Of a DNA stretch of 37,790 nt, positions 1 to 8,849 are shown piece by piece. A program made the position numbers and the translations under genes. Each line of letters opens with the position of its first letter. Within the stretch, counting starts at the first letter, position 1. The notes under the pieces were generated by a model. The model was not told the DNA's origin. It made no database searches and saw nothing but the letters and a program-made list of their open reading frames with translations. This stretch comes from Enterobacteriaceae bacterium UBA2655 (lineage in GTDB: Bacteria; Pseudomonadota; Gammaproteobacteria; Enterobacterales; Enterobacteriaceae), in assembly GCA_002359495.1 (NCBI GenBank), contig DENB01000091.1, forward strand, positions 4,640-42,429, in the 5' to 3' direction.

Positions 1-76
1 GGGTCGTTAGCTCAGTTGGTAGAGCAGTTGACTTTTAATCAATTGGTCGCAGGTTCGAATCCTGCACGACCCACCA
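1..76 (+). tRNA. lysV: tRNA-Lys (anticodon TTT)
   Basis: A complete 76-nt tRNA starts at the first base of the window. It has a 7-bp acceptor stem (GGGTCGT/ACGACCC), the D-loop core AGCTCAGTTGGTAGAGC, anticodon loop CTTTTAA with TTT at 34-36, the T-arm GGTTCGAATCC and an encoded CCA at 74-76. From memory the sequence matches E. coli tRNA-Lys. In E. coli a lysine tRNA (lysV) follows valine tRNAs in the gltX-yfeR interval, so this is probably the last gene of a tRNA operon cut by the window edge. The symbol rests on that neighbourhood. Confidence 0.97.
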
Positions 77-83
77 AATTTAG

Positions 84-110
84 AAAAAAGCGCCTTCAGG
101 GCGCTTTTTT
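84..110 (+). terminator. Rho-independent terminator after tRNA-Lys
   Basis: A-run 84-89, stem GCGCC (90-94) / GGCGC (100-104) with loop TTCAG, then six T at 105-110. It lies 13 nt after the tRNA CCA end and would end the tRNA transcript. Confidence 0.9.
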
Positions 111-181
111 CGTTTTCAGCGTTCGCTACCCTCCTCGCTTACGCTTTCAAAACCTTTTCAGTTCCTTAACGCTCCCCGACC

Positions 182-209
182 TCAAGTCCGGTGCCGTGCG
201 CTCCGATAA
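182..209 (+). promoter_or_regulatory. Candidate FliA (sigma-28) promoter for the FlxA-like gene
   Basis: TCAAGTCC (182-189) and TCCGATAA (202-209) are separated by 12 nt. They resemble the flagellar sigma-28 elements TAAAGTTT and GCCGATAA: 7 of 8 match at -10 and 5 of 8 at -35, with a spacer one base longer than the usual 11. Transcription would begin near 216, about 24 nt before the start codon. E. coli flxA is a FliA-regulon gene, which fits. This is a motif match only. Confidence 0.55.
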
Positions 210-239
210 CGATGTTGCATTAATGCAAGGGAGAAAATG

Positions 240-566
240 ATGTCAACTATTTCAGGTATCAGCAGCGGCGGCAGTAGCAGCGGAGGCGCCGCATCGCAGG
301 TTGCCAGCATTAACCGACAGATTCAGAGCATCACGAAACAGCTCGACGACCTGTCCAACAACGACGATCTCACCACCGAGGAGAAAAACGAACAGCAGCA
401 GCTGCTGGAATCGCAGATTCAGATGCTGGAAGCGCAGCTGGCGCAAATCGAGCAGAAGCAGGCGAAAAAAAGCCAGCAGAAGCAAGAAATCAGCCAGACC
501 AATGAGATAAAAGCCGACGGGATTAACCGCCCGACGGAAAGCAATAAAATCAACGTTTACGTCTAG
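240..566 (+). CDS. FlxA-like family protein
   Basis: Small hydrophilic protein of 108 residues. A Ser/Gly-rich N-terminus (about 1-25) precedes a heptad-like Gln/Glu/Leu-rich segment (about 25-90, e.g. IEQKQAKKSQQ) predicted to be a coiled coil, and it ends NKINVYV, much like the FlxA family tail. There is no signal peptide or membrane segment. Two ATGs are in tandem at 237 and 240. The AGGGAG ribosome site at 228-233 is only 3 nt from the first and 6 nt from the second, so 240 is preferred. FlxA family members are flagellar-regulon proteins without an established biochemical role, and the upstream sigma-28-like promoter fits. The gene converges on yfeR with 7 bp between stop codons and no clear terminator. 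Confidence 0.75.
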   Translation: MSTISGISSGGSSSGGAASQVASINRQIQSITKQLDDLSNNDDLTTEEKNEQQQLLESQIQMLEAQLAQIEQKQAKKSQQKQEISQTNEIKADGINRPTESNKINVYV

Positions 567-573
567 TTTACGT

Positions 574-1494
574 CTAAAAAGCGGGTCTTAACGAACGCTG
601 TTGCGTCAGCAGCTCCGCCTGCTGGCGCACCTCTTGCCAGATCGCCTCCGCCGCCGGAGTCAGCGAACGGTTTTTACGCTTGATCAACGTCAGGCTGCGG
701 TTAACCTCCGGATGCAGCCGCCGCACCCTTAAAGGACGCCCGGCCGGCAAAGGCAGCGCCAGCGCCGGCAGAATACTGATGCCGATCCCCGCCTCGACCA
801 TAGGAAACAGCGTGGCCGGATGACCAATCTCCTGCACGATATTGACCTTAATCTCCTGCTGGCGAAAAGCGGCATCGATCAGCAGGCGGCTGCCCGAGGC
901 GTAATCCTGCAATACCATGGTGCGGCCATCCAGCATCCGCCACTGCGGTGCTTTCACTTCAGCCAGCGGATCATCGTTGCGGCAGAGCAAAAGAAACGGC
1001 TCGTCGAGTATCGGCTGGTTGTCGAAATCCGCATCGGCCAGCGGGCCGATGACAATGCCGAAATCCACTTCGCCATTGCGCACGCTTTGCAATACCCATT
1101 GCTGAACGCGATCGTGCAGAATAATTTTAATTTCAGGATAGCTCTGCTGGCTGGCGGCGAGACATTGCGGCATCAGGTGCGCCGAAATCGTCTGGCTGGC
1201 GGCAACGCGCACGGTGCCGCTGCGCTGCTCGCCGAAGCTGCGAATATCAAGCAATGTGGTGTTCAGCTCTTCCAGCAGCCTTTCCATGCGCGACGCCAGC
1301 TGCTGGCCCGCCTCGGTGAGGATCACTTCGCGCGTGGTGCGGTCCAATAGTCGTACGCCCATCTCCGCTTCCAGCTCTTTAATACTGTGGCTGACCGCCG
1401 ACTGGCTCAGTCCGATCGCCTGCCCCGCCTGGCTGAAACCGCCGTGTCGCGCCACCGCCACAAAAATCTTCAGCTGCCGTAAGGTGTAATTCAT
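574..1494 (-). CDS. yfeR: LysR-family transcriptional regulator YfeR
   Basis: LysR-type regulator of 306 residues, usual for the family. Residues 1-60 form the winged helix-turn-helix ([20 protein letters not shown]), and about 90-295 form the periplasmic-binding-protein-like effector domain. Strong resemblance to E. coli YfeR includes [21 protein letters not shown] and [15 protein letters not shown]. In E. coli and Salmonella yfeR is divergent from yfeH, as here, and YfeR has been linked to osmolarity-dependent control of yfeH. The 95-bp shared intergenic region holds a T-N11-A dyad suited to a LysR protein. The effector is unknown. Confidence 0.9.
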   Translation of the reverse strand: MNYTLRQLKIFVAVARHGGFSQAGQAIGLSQSAVSHSIKELEAEMGVRLLDRTTREVILTEAGQQLASRMERLLEELNTTLLDIRSFGEQRSGTVRVAASQTISAHLMPQCLAASQQSYPEIKIILHDRVQQWVLQSVRNGEVDFGIVIGPLADADFDNQPILDEPFLLLCRNDDPLAEVKAPQWRMLDGRTMVLQDYASGSRLLIDAAFRQQEIKVNIVQEIGHPATLFPMVEAGIGISILPALALPLPAGRPLRVRRLHPEVNRSLTLIKRKNRSLTPAAEAIWQEVRQQAELLTQQRSLRPAF

Positions 1495-1517
1495 CGATTC
1501 TGCTCATAGATTAATGC

Positions 1518-1534
1518 AATAAATCAATTTTATT
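1518..1534. promoter_or_regulatory. Candidate YfeR operator (T-N11-A dyad)
   Basis: Inverted repeat AATAAA (1518-1523) / TTTATT (1529-1534) around TCAAT. T1520 and A1532 give the T-N11-A geometry of LysR-type sites. It sits 24 bp upstream of the yfeR start in the yfeR/yfeH divergent region, the expected place for an autoregulatory and activating site. Confidence 0.4.
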
Positions 1535-1589
1535 TCTAAACTGCTATCGCGCACAATCATCCGCATCTTTTTTTAACCGGATTGTAACA

Positions 1590-2606
1590 ATGGGATTTTT
1601 ACGGCTCCACCCCATGATGATCAAACTCATCATCACCGTGTTGCTGGCGACCTTTTTACCCGCCAGAGGCGGATTCGCCGATTCTGTCGAATGGCTGACC
1701 ACGGCGGCGATCGCGCTGCTGTTTTTTATGCACGGCGCCAAGCTGTCGCGTGAAAAGATCATCGCAGGCAGCAGCCACTGGCGTTTGCACCTGTGGATTA
1801 TGTGCAGCACCTTCGTGCTGTTTCCGATCCTCGGCGTGCTGTTGGTCTGGTGGCATCCGGTCAACGTCGGCAGCGAGATCTATACCGGCTTTCTTTACCT
1901 CTCTATTTTGCCTGCTACCGTGCAGTCGGCCATCGCTTTCACCTCGATGGCGGGCGGTAACGTGGCGGCGGCTGTATGCAGCGCCTCGGCTTCCAGCCTG
2001 CTTGGCGTCTTTATCTCTCCGCTGCTGGTCAATCTGGTCATGAACGTTCACAGCGACGCGCCCAGCAATGGCCTGGAGCAGATCGGCAAAATTATGCTGC
2101 AGCTGCTGGTGCCCTTCGTGGTTGGTCATCTTTCCCGCCGCTGGATCGGCGGCTGGGTGGAAAGGCATCGCAGCCTGATTGGAAAAACGGATCAGACCTC
2201 GATTCTGCTGGTGGTCTATTCCGCCTTCAGCGAAGCGGTGGTTAACGGCATCTGGCATCGCGTAGGGCTTGATACCCTGCTCTGGATCCTCGCCGGCAGC
2301 CTGCTGCTGCTGTTTGTGGCGCTGGCAGTTAACTTCGGCGCGGCGCGTCTGTTCGGCTTCAAACGCGCCGACGAAATTGTCGCGCTGTTCTGCGGCTCGA
2401 AAAAGAGCCTGGCGAACGGCGTGCCGATGGCGAATATTCTGTTTCCGGCCGCCAGCGTGGGAATGATCGTGCTGCCGCTGATGGTGTTCCATCAGGTGCA
2501 ACTGATGGTCTGCTCGTTCATCGCGCAGCGGTATAAAAAGACCAATGAAAAGGTGGCGGCGCAGCATCTGGCTGCGGCCAAAGCCGTGGTGCAGTCACAA
2601 AAGTAA
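1590..2606 (+). CDS. yfeH: YfeH, SBF-like bile acid:sodium symporter family protein
   Basis: Inner-membrane protein of 338 residues with about nine to ten hydrophobic segments (e.g. VEWLTTAAIALLFFMHGAKL at about 33-52 and ILAGSLLLLFVALAVNFGAA near 235-255). It matches the YfeH branch of the bile acid:Na+ symporter superfamily, including the motifs FFMHGAKLS, SILPATVQSAIAFTS and FCGSKKSLANGVPMA, which form the conserved crossover region of the transporter core. The substrate of this branch is not established. It is divergent from yfeR and probably controlled by it. It ends 29 bp before the convergent ypeB stop codon. Confidence 0.9.
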   Translation: MGFLRLHPMMIKLIITVLLATFLPARGGFADSVEWLTTAAIALLFFMHGAKLSREKIIAGSSHWRLHLWIMCSTFVLFPILGVLLVWWHPVNVGSEIYTGFLYLSILPATVQSAIAFTSMAGGNVAAAVCSASASSLLGVFISPLLVNLVMNVHSDAPSNGLEQIGKIMLQLLVPFVVGHLSRRWIGGWVERHRSLIGKTDQTSILLVVYSAFSEAVVNGIWHRVGLDTLLWILAGSLLLLFVALAVNFGAARLFGFKRADEIVALFCGSKKSLANGVPMANILFPAASVGMIVLPLMVFHQVQLMVCSFIAQRYKKTNEKVAAQHLAAAKAVVQSQK

Positions 2607-2613
2607 GGGATTA

Positions 2614-2634
2614 CGGGCCGAGTTAAACGGCCCG
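2614..2634. terminator. Hairpin between convergent yfeH and ypeB
   Basis: Perfect stem CGGGCCG (2614-2620) / CGGCCCG (2628-2634) with a 7-nt loop in the 29-bp gap between the two stop codons. Neither side has a T-run, so it is a weak or Rho-assisted bidirectional end at best. Confidence 0.45.
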
Positions 2635-2635
2635 C

Positions 2636-2851
2636 TCAGCTCTGCTTGAGGGGCTTTACCAGCCCCTCAAGCCCTTCGATTTTGATCGCCAGCGTCATCT
2701 GCATCAATTCGCCAAGCCGACCGGCGGGAAACTCGCCGCTGCGGGCGAACCACAGCAGATAAGGCTCGGGTAGATCGATCAGCATCCGCCCCTTATATTT
2801 ACCAAAGGGCATCGCGGTATTGGCGATGTCAATCAGATGCTGTTTTTCCAC
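2636..2851 (-). CDS. ypeB: YpeB, DUF3820 family small protein
   Basis: A 71-residue protein with the DUF3820 core MPFGKYKGRMLIDLPEPYLL followed by WFARSGEFPAG. It matches E. coli YpeB over its full length. The function is unknown; the family consists of short cytoplasmic proteins with this conserved Phe-Gly-Lys-Tyr-Lys-Gly motif. Its start codon lies one base beyond the ligA stop on the same strand, so ligA-ypeB is almost certainly co-transcribed and translationally coupled. The last 10 or so codons contain an 11-bp perfect hairpin (2645-2671). Confidence 0.9.
   Translation of the reverse strand: MEKQHLIDIANTAMPFGKYKGRMLIDLPEPYLLWFARSGEFPAGRLGELMQMTLAIKIEGLEGLVKPLKQS
2645..2671 (-). other. 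Strong hairpin inside the 3' end of ypeB
   Basis: CTTGAGGGGCT (2645-2655) and AGCCCCTCAAG (2661-2671) form an 11-bp perfect stem with a 5-nt loop. It encodes the C-terminal residues of YpeB. On the minus strand it is followed within 20 nt by the GC-rich hairpin at 2614-2634. No T-run follows. It may protect the 3' end of the ligA-ypeB mRNA or act with the second hairpin in termination. Confidence 0.5.
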
Positions 2852-2852
2852 C

Positions 2853-4880
<2,028 letters not shown>

Positions 4881-4886
4881 TCAGAT

Positions 4887-4911
4887 AAAAAACCCCCGAC
4901 AGGCGGGGGTT
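4887..4911 (-). terminator. Rho-independent terminator of zipA
   Basis: Stem AACCCCC (4891-4897) / GGGGGTT (4905-4911). On the minus strand it is followed by six T (4887-4892 as A on the plus strand). It ends zipA transcription before ligA, so ligA needs its own promoter or read-through. Confidence 0.85.
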
Positions 4912-4944
4912 CGTTAAAACATTATTGATTTGTCGCATGAAGCC

Positions 4945-5949
4945 TTAGTTTTGCGCTTCAATGACCTCGCGAATGCGGGTTTTGTAGGTTTCCAGCTTTT
5001 GCGGCGTCATCATACGACGCTCATCATCCAACACTACGCCGCCGACATCGTCGGCAATGCGCTGCGCGGATTGCAGCATCAGCTTGAAGTTCTGGTTCGC
5101 ATCGCCGTAGGAAGGCACCATCATAAAGATAGAAATGCCCGGCGTAGTAAAGTTGGACATCTCATCCGGGTTGAATGAGCCGGGTTTCACCATGTTAGCC
5201 AGGCTAAACAGCACCGGACCGCTGCCGGCCGGGCTGAGGTGACGATGGAAAATATTCATTTCGCCGAACTGGAATCCCGCCTGCAAAATTCCCTGCAACA
5301 GCGCTTCGCCATTAAGCGCGCCGCCCGCATGCGCGGCGACGTGCAGTACCAGCACCGTCTCTTTGCGACCGGAGGAAGCCGGCTCGCTGCGCGGCGCGGG
5401 CTGTTGTTCCTGCGGCTGCGGCGCAGGTTCCGGCTCAGTCTGAATCTCCGGCTGCGGCGACGCGATCAGCGGCTCCTGATCCAATAGCGGATCGGCCTGT
5501 ACCGGCTGGGGCTGAACGACCGGTTTAACCTCCGGCTGGGGCGCAGGCTGCGGCTGACGCGGCTCCGTCGGGGCGCTGAATAGCGGATCGTCATTATCCG
5601 TCTGCAGCTCGCGGCGCGGCGCAGGCTGACGCGCCGGTTCAGACTGGCGTACGGGTTCGGCGCGGCGCGCAGGTTCAGGCTGCGACTGCGCCGCGTCATC
5701 CGCTTCGCTGAAACCGTCGAATTTAGGTTCTTCATGGACGGGACGATCGCGGCGTACGCGCACTTCGCTCGTCACCTCATCTTCGTCATCGTTCAGGGGT
5801 TCGTCATCACGCTGTTTCAGACGTTTATGCGGGCGATCGCGGAACACCGACGAGCGCTCTTTACGGCTGGTCCACAGTCCGTGAAGAAGAAGCGCTATAA
5901 TGGCGATCGCGCCAACAACGATTAATATCAGACGCAAATCCTGCATCAT
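4945..5949 (-). CDS. zipA: Cell division protein ZipA
   Basis: Essential division protein that anchors FtsZ to the inner membrane, 334 residues here. It begins [20 protein letters not shown], an N-terminal membrane anchor (about 5-26), followed by a basic stretch ([16 protein letters not shown]). A long Pro/Gln/Glu-rich flexible linker (about 70-195) leads to the globular FtsZ-binding domain (about 200-334, e.g. [20 protein letters not shown] and [18 protein letters not shown]). An in-frame start 39 nt upstream would add 13 residues before the conserved MMQDL, so the ATG at 5949 is chosen from family alignment. It is divergent from cysZ. Confidence 0.96.
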   Translation of the reverse strand: MMQDLRLILIVVGAIAIIALLLHGLWTSRKERSSVFRDRPHKRLKQRDDEPLNDDEDEVTSEVRVRRDRPVHEEPKFDGFSEADDAAQSQPEPARRAEPVRQSEPARQPAPRRELQTDNDDPLFSAPTEPRQPQPAPQPEVKPVVQPQPVQADPLLDQEPLIASPQPEIQTEPEPAPQPQEQQPAPRSEPASSGRKETVLVLHVAAHAGGALNGEALLQGILQAGFQFGEMNIFHRHLSPAGSGPVLFSLANMVKPGSFNPDEMSNFTTPGISIFMMVPSYGDANQNFKLMLQSAQRIADDVGGVVLDDERRMMTPQKLETYKTRIREVIEAQN

Positions 5950-6126
5950 TGTATTCTCTGTTGTTCCAATACCTTGCCACCGCGGCAAACTTTATCCTCT
6001 AACTGTATTTGCCCTGCTACACAAGTGCAAGCGCGCGCAGTATTTTCTGACAAATTAGATAGCTGCCCCACGCTTTTTTGCTGATTTTTCGTTCAAAACT
6101 CACCTGGCCAGGACGAAAAGCCAGGT

Positions 6127-6132
6127 TATGAT
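6127..6132 (+). promoter_or_regulatory. Possible cysZ -10 element
   Basis: TATGAT at 6127-6132 lies 35 nt before the cysZ ATG. No good -35 hexamer lies 16-18 nt upstream (CCTGGC at best), which would fit an activator-dependent promoter such as one needing CysB. The rest of the 218-bp zipA/cysZ divergent region shows nothing else I can name. Confidence 0.3.
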
Positions 6133-6167
6133 AGTTCCGCCCTGACAAATGTGGAGATTTGCCGCTT

Positions 6168-6932
6168 ATGGCTTGTGAGAATTCTGTCTCATCGTATAAC
6201 GGAGTACATTACTTTGCGCTGGGATGGCGGCTGATCCGCCTGCCGGGCATCCGCCGCTTTGTGGTGGTCCCGCTGCTGGTCAACGTTCTGCTGCTGGGCG
6301 GCGCCTTTATCTGGCTTTTTCAACGGCTGGGCGACTGGATCCCGCGCCTGCTGAGCCATATCCCGGACTGGCTGCAGTGGCTCAGCTATCTGATCTGGCC
6401 GCTCTCCGTTATCTCTATCGTACTGGTGTTCAGCTATTTTTTCTCCACGATAGCCAACTGGATCGCGGCGCCCTTTTGCGGTCTGCTGGCGGAGCAGCTG
6501 GAGGGCCGGCTTACCGGCAAACCTTTGCCGGATAGCGGCTGGGCGGCAATGATAAAAGACGTGCCGCGCATTATGAAACGCGAGCTGCAAAAGCTGGGTT
6601 ACTACCTGCCGCGCGCGCTGGGCCTGCTGCTGCTCTATTTTATTCCGGGTTTTGGGCAGACGGTGGCGCCGGTGCTCTGGTTCCTTTTCAGCGCCTGGAT
6701 GCTCTCCGTGCAGTATTGCGACTACCCTTTCGACAACCATAAGGTCAGCTTCCGCCAGATGCGCAACGCCCTGCGCCAGCATAAAACCGCCAATATGCAG
6801 TTCGGCGCCCTGGTCAGCCTGTTTACCATGATCCCGATTTTAAACCTGGCGATTATGCCGGTTGCGGTTTGCGGCGCGACGGCGATGTGGGTCGACCGCT
6901 ACCGGGCGCAATCAGGCCGGCTGCAGGGATAA
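6168..6932 (+). CDS. cysZ: Sulfate transporter CysZ
   Basis: Inner-membrane protein of 254 residues that supplies sulfate for cysteine synthesis. Hydrophobic segments lie at about 30-52, 70-95, 145-175 and 200-230, and the family motifs [34 protein letters not shown] and [14 protein letters not shown] are all present. A TTG nine bases upstream (6159) could extend the frame, but it lies only 2 nt from the GGAG at 6153-6156. The ATG at 6168 is better spaced (11 nt) and gives a length near E. coli CysZ. cysK follows after 144 bp, as in E. coli. Confidence 0.95.
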   Translation: MACENSVSSYNGVHYFALGWRLIRLPGIRRFVVVPLLVNVLLLGGAFIWLFQRLGDWIPRLLSHIPDWLQWLSYLIWPLSVISIVLVFSYFFSTIANWIAAPFCGLLAEQLEGRLTGKPLPDSGWAAMIKDVPRIMKRELQKLGYYLPRALGLLLLYFIPGFGQTVAPVLWFLFSAWMLSVQYCDYPFDNHKVSFRQMRNALRQHKTANMQFGALVSLFTMIPILNLAIMPVAVCGATAMWVDRYRAQSGRLQG

Positions 6933-6950
6933 AATTTCATCAGAACGCCT

Positions 6951-6956
6951 TATACT
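6951..6956 (+). promoter_or_regulatory. Possible cysK -10 element
   Basis: TATACT at 6951-6956, 120 nt before cysK and just after the cysZ stop, has no recognisable -35. That is usual for CysB-activated promoters. I cannot place a CysB site by eye, since its consensus is loose. Confidence 0.3.
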
Positions 6957-7076
6957 TTTTTTCTACAGGCTTATTGCCGTGCGACATATAGATATACGAT
7001 TTCTTCACTTCCGCAGGCGGGCAGAAAGCGTATGCTCTGAGGGTTCCCATAATTTCAAACAGTTTAAGGACGGGCT

Positions 7077-8048
7077 ATGAGTAAGATTTATGAAGATAAC
7101 TCTTTGACGATTGGTCATACGCCGCTGGTTCGCCTGAATCGCATCGGCAATGGCCGCATTCTGGCAAAGGTTGAATCCCGTAACCCCAGTTTCAGCGTCA
7201 AATGCCGTATCGGCGCCAATATGATTTGGGACGCAGAGAAACGAGGCATCCTCAAGCCTGGCGTTGAACTGGTTGAACCCACCAGCGGCAATACCGGTAT
7301 TGCTTTGGCCTACGTCGCCGCCGCGCGCGGTTATAAGCTGACGCTGACGATGCCGGAAACAATGTCCGTTGAACGCCGTAAGCTGCTGAAAGCGCTGGGC
7401 GCGAGCCTGGAACTGACTGAAGGCGCGAAAGGGATGAAGGGCGCTATCGCCAAAGCGGAAGAGATCGTCGCCAGCAACCCGGATAAATATGTGCTGCTTC
7501 AGCAGTTCAGCAACCCGGCGAACCCGGAAATTCACGAAAAAACCACCGGCCCGGAAATTTGGGAAGATACCGACGGCAGCGTTGACGTATTTATCGCAGG
7601 CGTAGGCACCGGCGGCACCCTGACCGGCGTGAGCCGTTACATCAAAAACACCAAAGGCAAAAAAGAGCTGATCACCGTCGCGGTCGAACCGACCGACTCG
7701 CCGGTTATCGCACAGGCGCTGGCTGGCGAAGAGCTGAAGCCGGGCCCGCATAAAATCCAGGGCATCGGCGCAGGTTTCATTCCGGGCAACCTTGATCTTA
7801 GCCTGATCGATCGCGTGGTGGCGATCACTAATGAAGAAGCGATCGCCATGGCGCGCAAGCTGATGGAAGAAGAAGGCATTCTGGCTGGCATCTCCTCCGG
7901 TGCCGCAGTCGCCGCCGCGCTCAAGCTGCAGGAAGATGAAGCTTTCGCCAATAAAAACATCGTGGTGATTCTGCCCTCTTCCGGCGAACGCTACCTGAGC
8001 ACTGCGCTGTTTGCCGACCTGTTCACAGAAAAAGAGCTGCAGCAGTAA
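7077..8048 (+). CDS. cysK: Cysteine synthase A (O-acetylserine sulfhydrylase A)
   Basis: PLP enzyme of 323 residues, identical in length to E. coli CysK, that makes L-cysteine from O-acetylserine and sulfide. The PLP lysine is in [11 protein letters not shown] (K42), the substrate loop is TSGNTGIAL (about 69-77), and the phosphate-binding loop is GTGGTLTG (about 177-184). The C-terminal [12 protein letters not shown] and PSSGERYLS segments are intact. The start has a ribosome site (AAGGA, 7066-7070) 6 nt upstream. It lies between cysZ and ptsH and ends in a strong terminator. The neighbouring cysM encodes the second, thiosulfate-using isozyme. Confidence 0.98.
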   Translation: MSKIYEDNSLTIGHTPLVRLNRIGNGRILAKVESRNPSFSVKCRIGANMIWDAEKRGILKPGVELVEPTSGNTGIALAYVAAARGYKLTLTMPETMSVERRKLLKALGASLELTEGAKGMKGAIAKAEEIVASNPDKYVLLQQFSNPANPEIHEKTTGPEIWEDTDGSVDVFIAGVGTGGTLTGVSRYIKNTKGKKELITVAVEPTDSPVIAQALAGEELKPGPHKIQGIGAGFIPGNLDLSLIDRVVAITNEEAIAMARKLMEEEGILAGISSGAAVAAALKLQEDEAFANKNIVVILPSSGERYLSTALFADLFTEKELQQ

Positions 8049-8070
8049 GGCTGAAATTCTGAAAGCGATA

Positions 8071-8098
8071 AAAAAAGCACCCTGCCGGGTGCTTTTTT
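8071..8098. terminator. Bidirectional terminator after cysK
   Basis: A-run 8071-8076, stem GCACCC (8077-8082) / GGGTGC (8087-8092) with loop TGCC, T-run 8093-8098. The last T is also the first base of the putative CRP site for the pts operon. Confidence 0.92.
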
Positions 8099-8113
8099 GT
8101 GGTCTGGATCTCA
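8098..8113 (+). promoter_or_regulatory. Candidate CRP site upstream of ptsH
   Basis: TGTGGTCTGGATCTCA matches the CRP pattern TGTGA-N6-TCACA at 8 of 10 defined positions. It abuts the cysK terminator, 73 nt upstream of the Mlc-like operator. The E. coli pts operon P0 promoter has a CRP site with the same TGTGG half-site in the same relative place, as I recall it. Confidence 0.6.
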
Positions 8114-8170
8114 CTTTCGCCAAACGGCAGATTGATTTCAGTGACGTGGCTCTGGTATTTAAGCTGGCAA

Positions 8171-8192
8171 TTATTTCGATGCCCGAAATTAA
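8171..8192 (+). promoter_or_regulatory. Mlc operator in the ptsH leader
   Basis: Half-sites TTATTTCG (8171-8178) and CGAAATTAA (8184-8192) flank a 5-bp centre. This is nearly the E. coli ptsHI Mlc operator as I recall it. Mlc would repress the operon until dephosphorylated glucose permease sequesters it. Confidence 0.75.
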
Positions 8193-8232
8193 TCGTTAAA
8201 TGAACTTGATCAAGCTGAATCGATTTAGGCTT

Positions 8233-8260
8233 TTGGCGAAACGGCGAATCACGGCATAAT
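8233..8260 (+). promoter_or_regulatory. Candidate downstream ptsH promoter
   Basis: TTGGCG (8233-8238) and CATAAT (8255-8260) are spaced by 16 nt and lie about 175 nt before ptsH. The position suits the second of the two pts promoters known in E. coli. The rest of the 336-nt region between cysK terminator and ptsH holds the CRP and Mlc sites and a long-range hairpin (8298-8384). Confidence 0.5.
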
Positions 8261-8297
8261 GAAAGGAAGAAACTGCCCTTTTCCATCCGGCAGCTCT

Positions 8298-8384
8298 CTG
8301 GAGCGACTTAGACGTTCGGGCGCATTTTTTGGTCGGCATCATGCTATACCAGCGCACCTGAAGAGGCTAAAGTCGCGGCTCCAG
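8298..8384 (+). other. Long-range stem in the ptsH 5' leader
   Basis: CTGGAGC-GACTT (8298-8309) can pair with AAGTC-GCG-GCTCCAG (8370-8384), giving 12 base pairs with one 3-nt bulge. It would form in the leader of a transcript from the promoter at 8233-8260 and end about 50 nt before the ptsH start. The function is unknown. Confidence 0.4.
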
Positions 8385-8434
8385 GCTAGACTTTAGATCC
8401 ATAAAACCAAACCTGATAAAGTTGGGGAAACAGA

Positions 8435-8692
8435 ATGTTCCAGCAAGAAGTTACCATTACCGCACCTAACGGTCTGCATACCCGCCCTGCTGCGCAATTC
8501 GTGAAAGAAGCCAAAGCGTTTCAGTCTGAAATCACCGTAACCTCTAACGGCAAGTCCGCCAGCGCGAAAAGTCTGTTCAAGCTGCAGACGCTGGGTCTGA
8601 CCCAAGGCACCGTCGTTACGCTGTCAGCAGAAGGCGAAGATGAGCAACAGGCCGTTGAACATCTGGTTAAACTGATGGCTGAGCTGGAATAA
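8435..8692 (+). CDS. ptsH: Phosphocarrier protein HPr
   Basis: HPr of 85 residues, the standard length. It accepts phosphate from enzyme I on His15 ([12 protein letters not shown]) and passes it to sugar-specific EIIA proteins. The regulatory serine region is present ([17 protein letters not shown]). The protein is cytosolic. The start is fixed by homology (MFQQEVTI) with a modest GGGGAAA ribosome site. First gene of ptsH-ptsI-crr, with CRP and Mlc control signals upstream. The 157-bp gap to ptsI is longer than in E. coli as I remember it. Confidence 0.98.
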   Translation: MFQQEVTITAPNGLHTRPAAQFVKEAKAFQSEITVTSNGKSASAKSLFKLQTLGLTQGTVVTLSAEGEDEQQAVEHLVKLMAELE

Positions 8693-8749
8693 TTGCTCAG
8701 TTTTTAAGTAAACAGTCTCATTTGCCCCATTGAGTGCAAACATCTTGAT

Positions 8750-8768
8750 CGCGGACAACCTGTCCGCG
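8750..8768 (+). other. Hairpin between ptsH and ptsI
   Basis: CGCGGACA (8750-8757) and TGTCCGCG (8761-8768) form an 8-bp perfect stem with a 3-nt loop, 81 nt before ptsI. No T-run follows, so it is not a classic terminator. It could be an attenuating or mRNA-stabilising structure that tunes HPr relative to enzyme I. Confidence 0.5.
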
Positions 8769-8849
8769 TTATTGCATCCGTACAGTACGCTTTCCATGAC
8801 AATGGCAATTCATCGGGTTAATGAGCCATCGTGATTAAAAGGTAGGGTT

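Noticed and set aside
1..76. tRNA-Lys as an integration site for a genomic island reaching into the window
   Set aside because: No integrase, no repeated tRNA 3' end further in the window and no mobile genes were seen.
16..240. 74-codon open frame running through the tRNA gene and its terminator
   Set aside because: It overlaps a complete tRNA and a terminator, has no ribosome site and no recognisable protein sequence.
7005..8123. 372-codon open frame antisense to cysK
   Set aside because: Long antisense frames are common in GC-biased DNA. cysK is unmistakable and the antisense product looks like no protein family.
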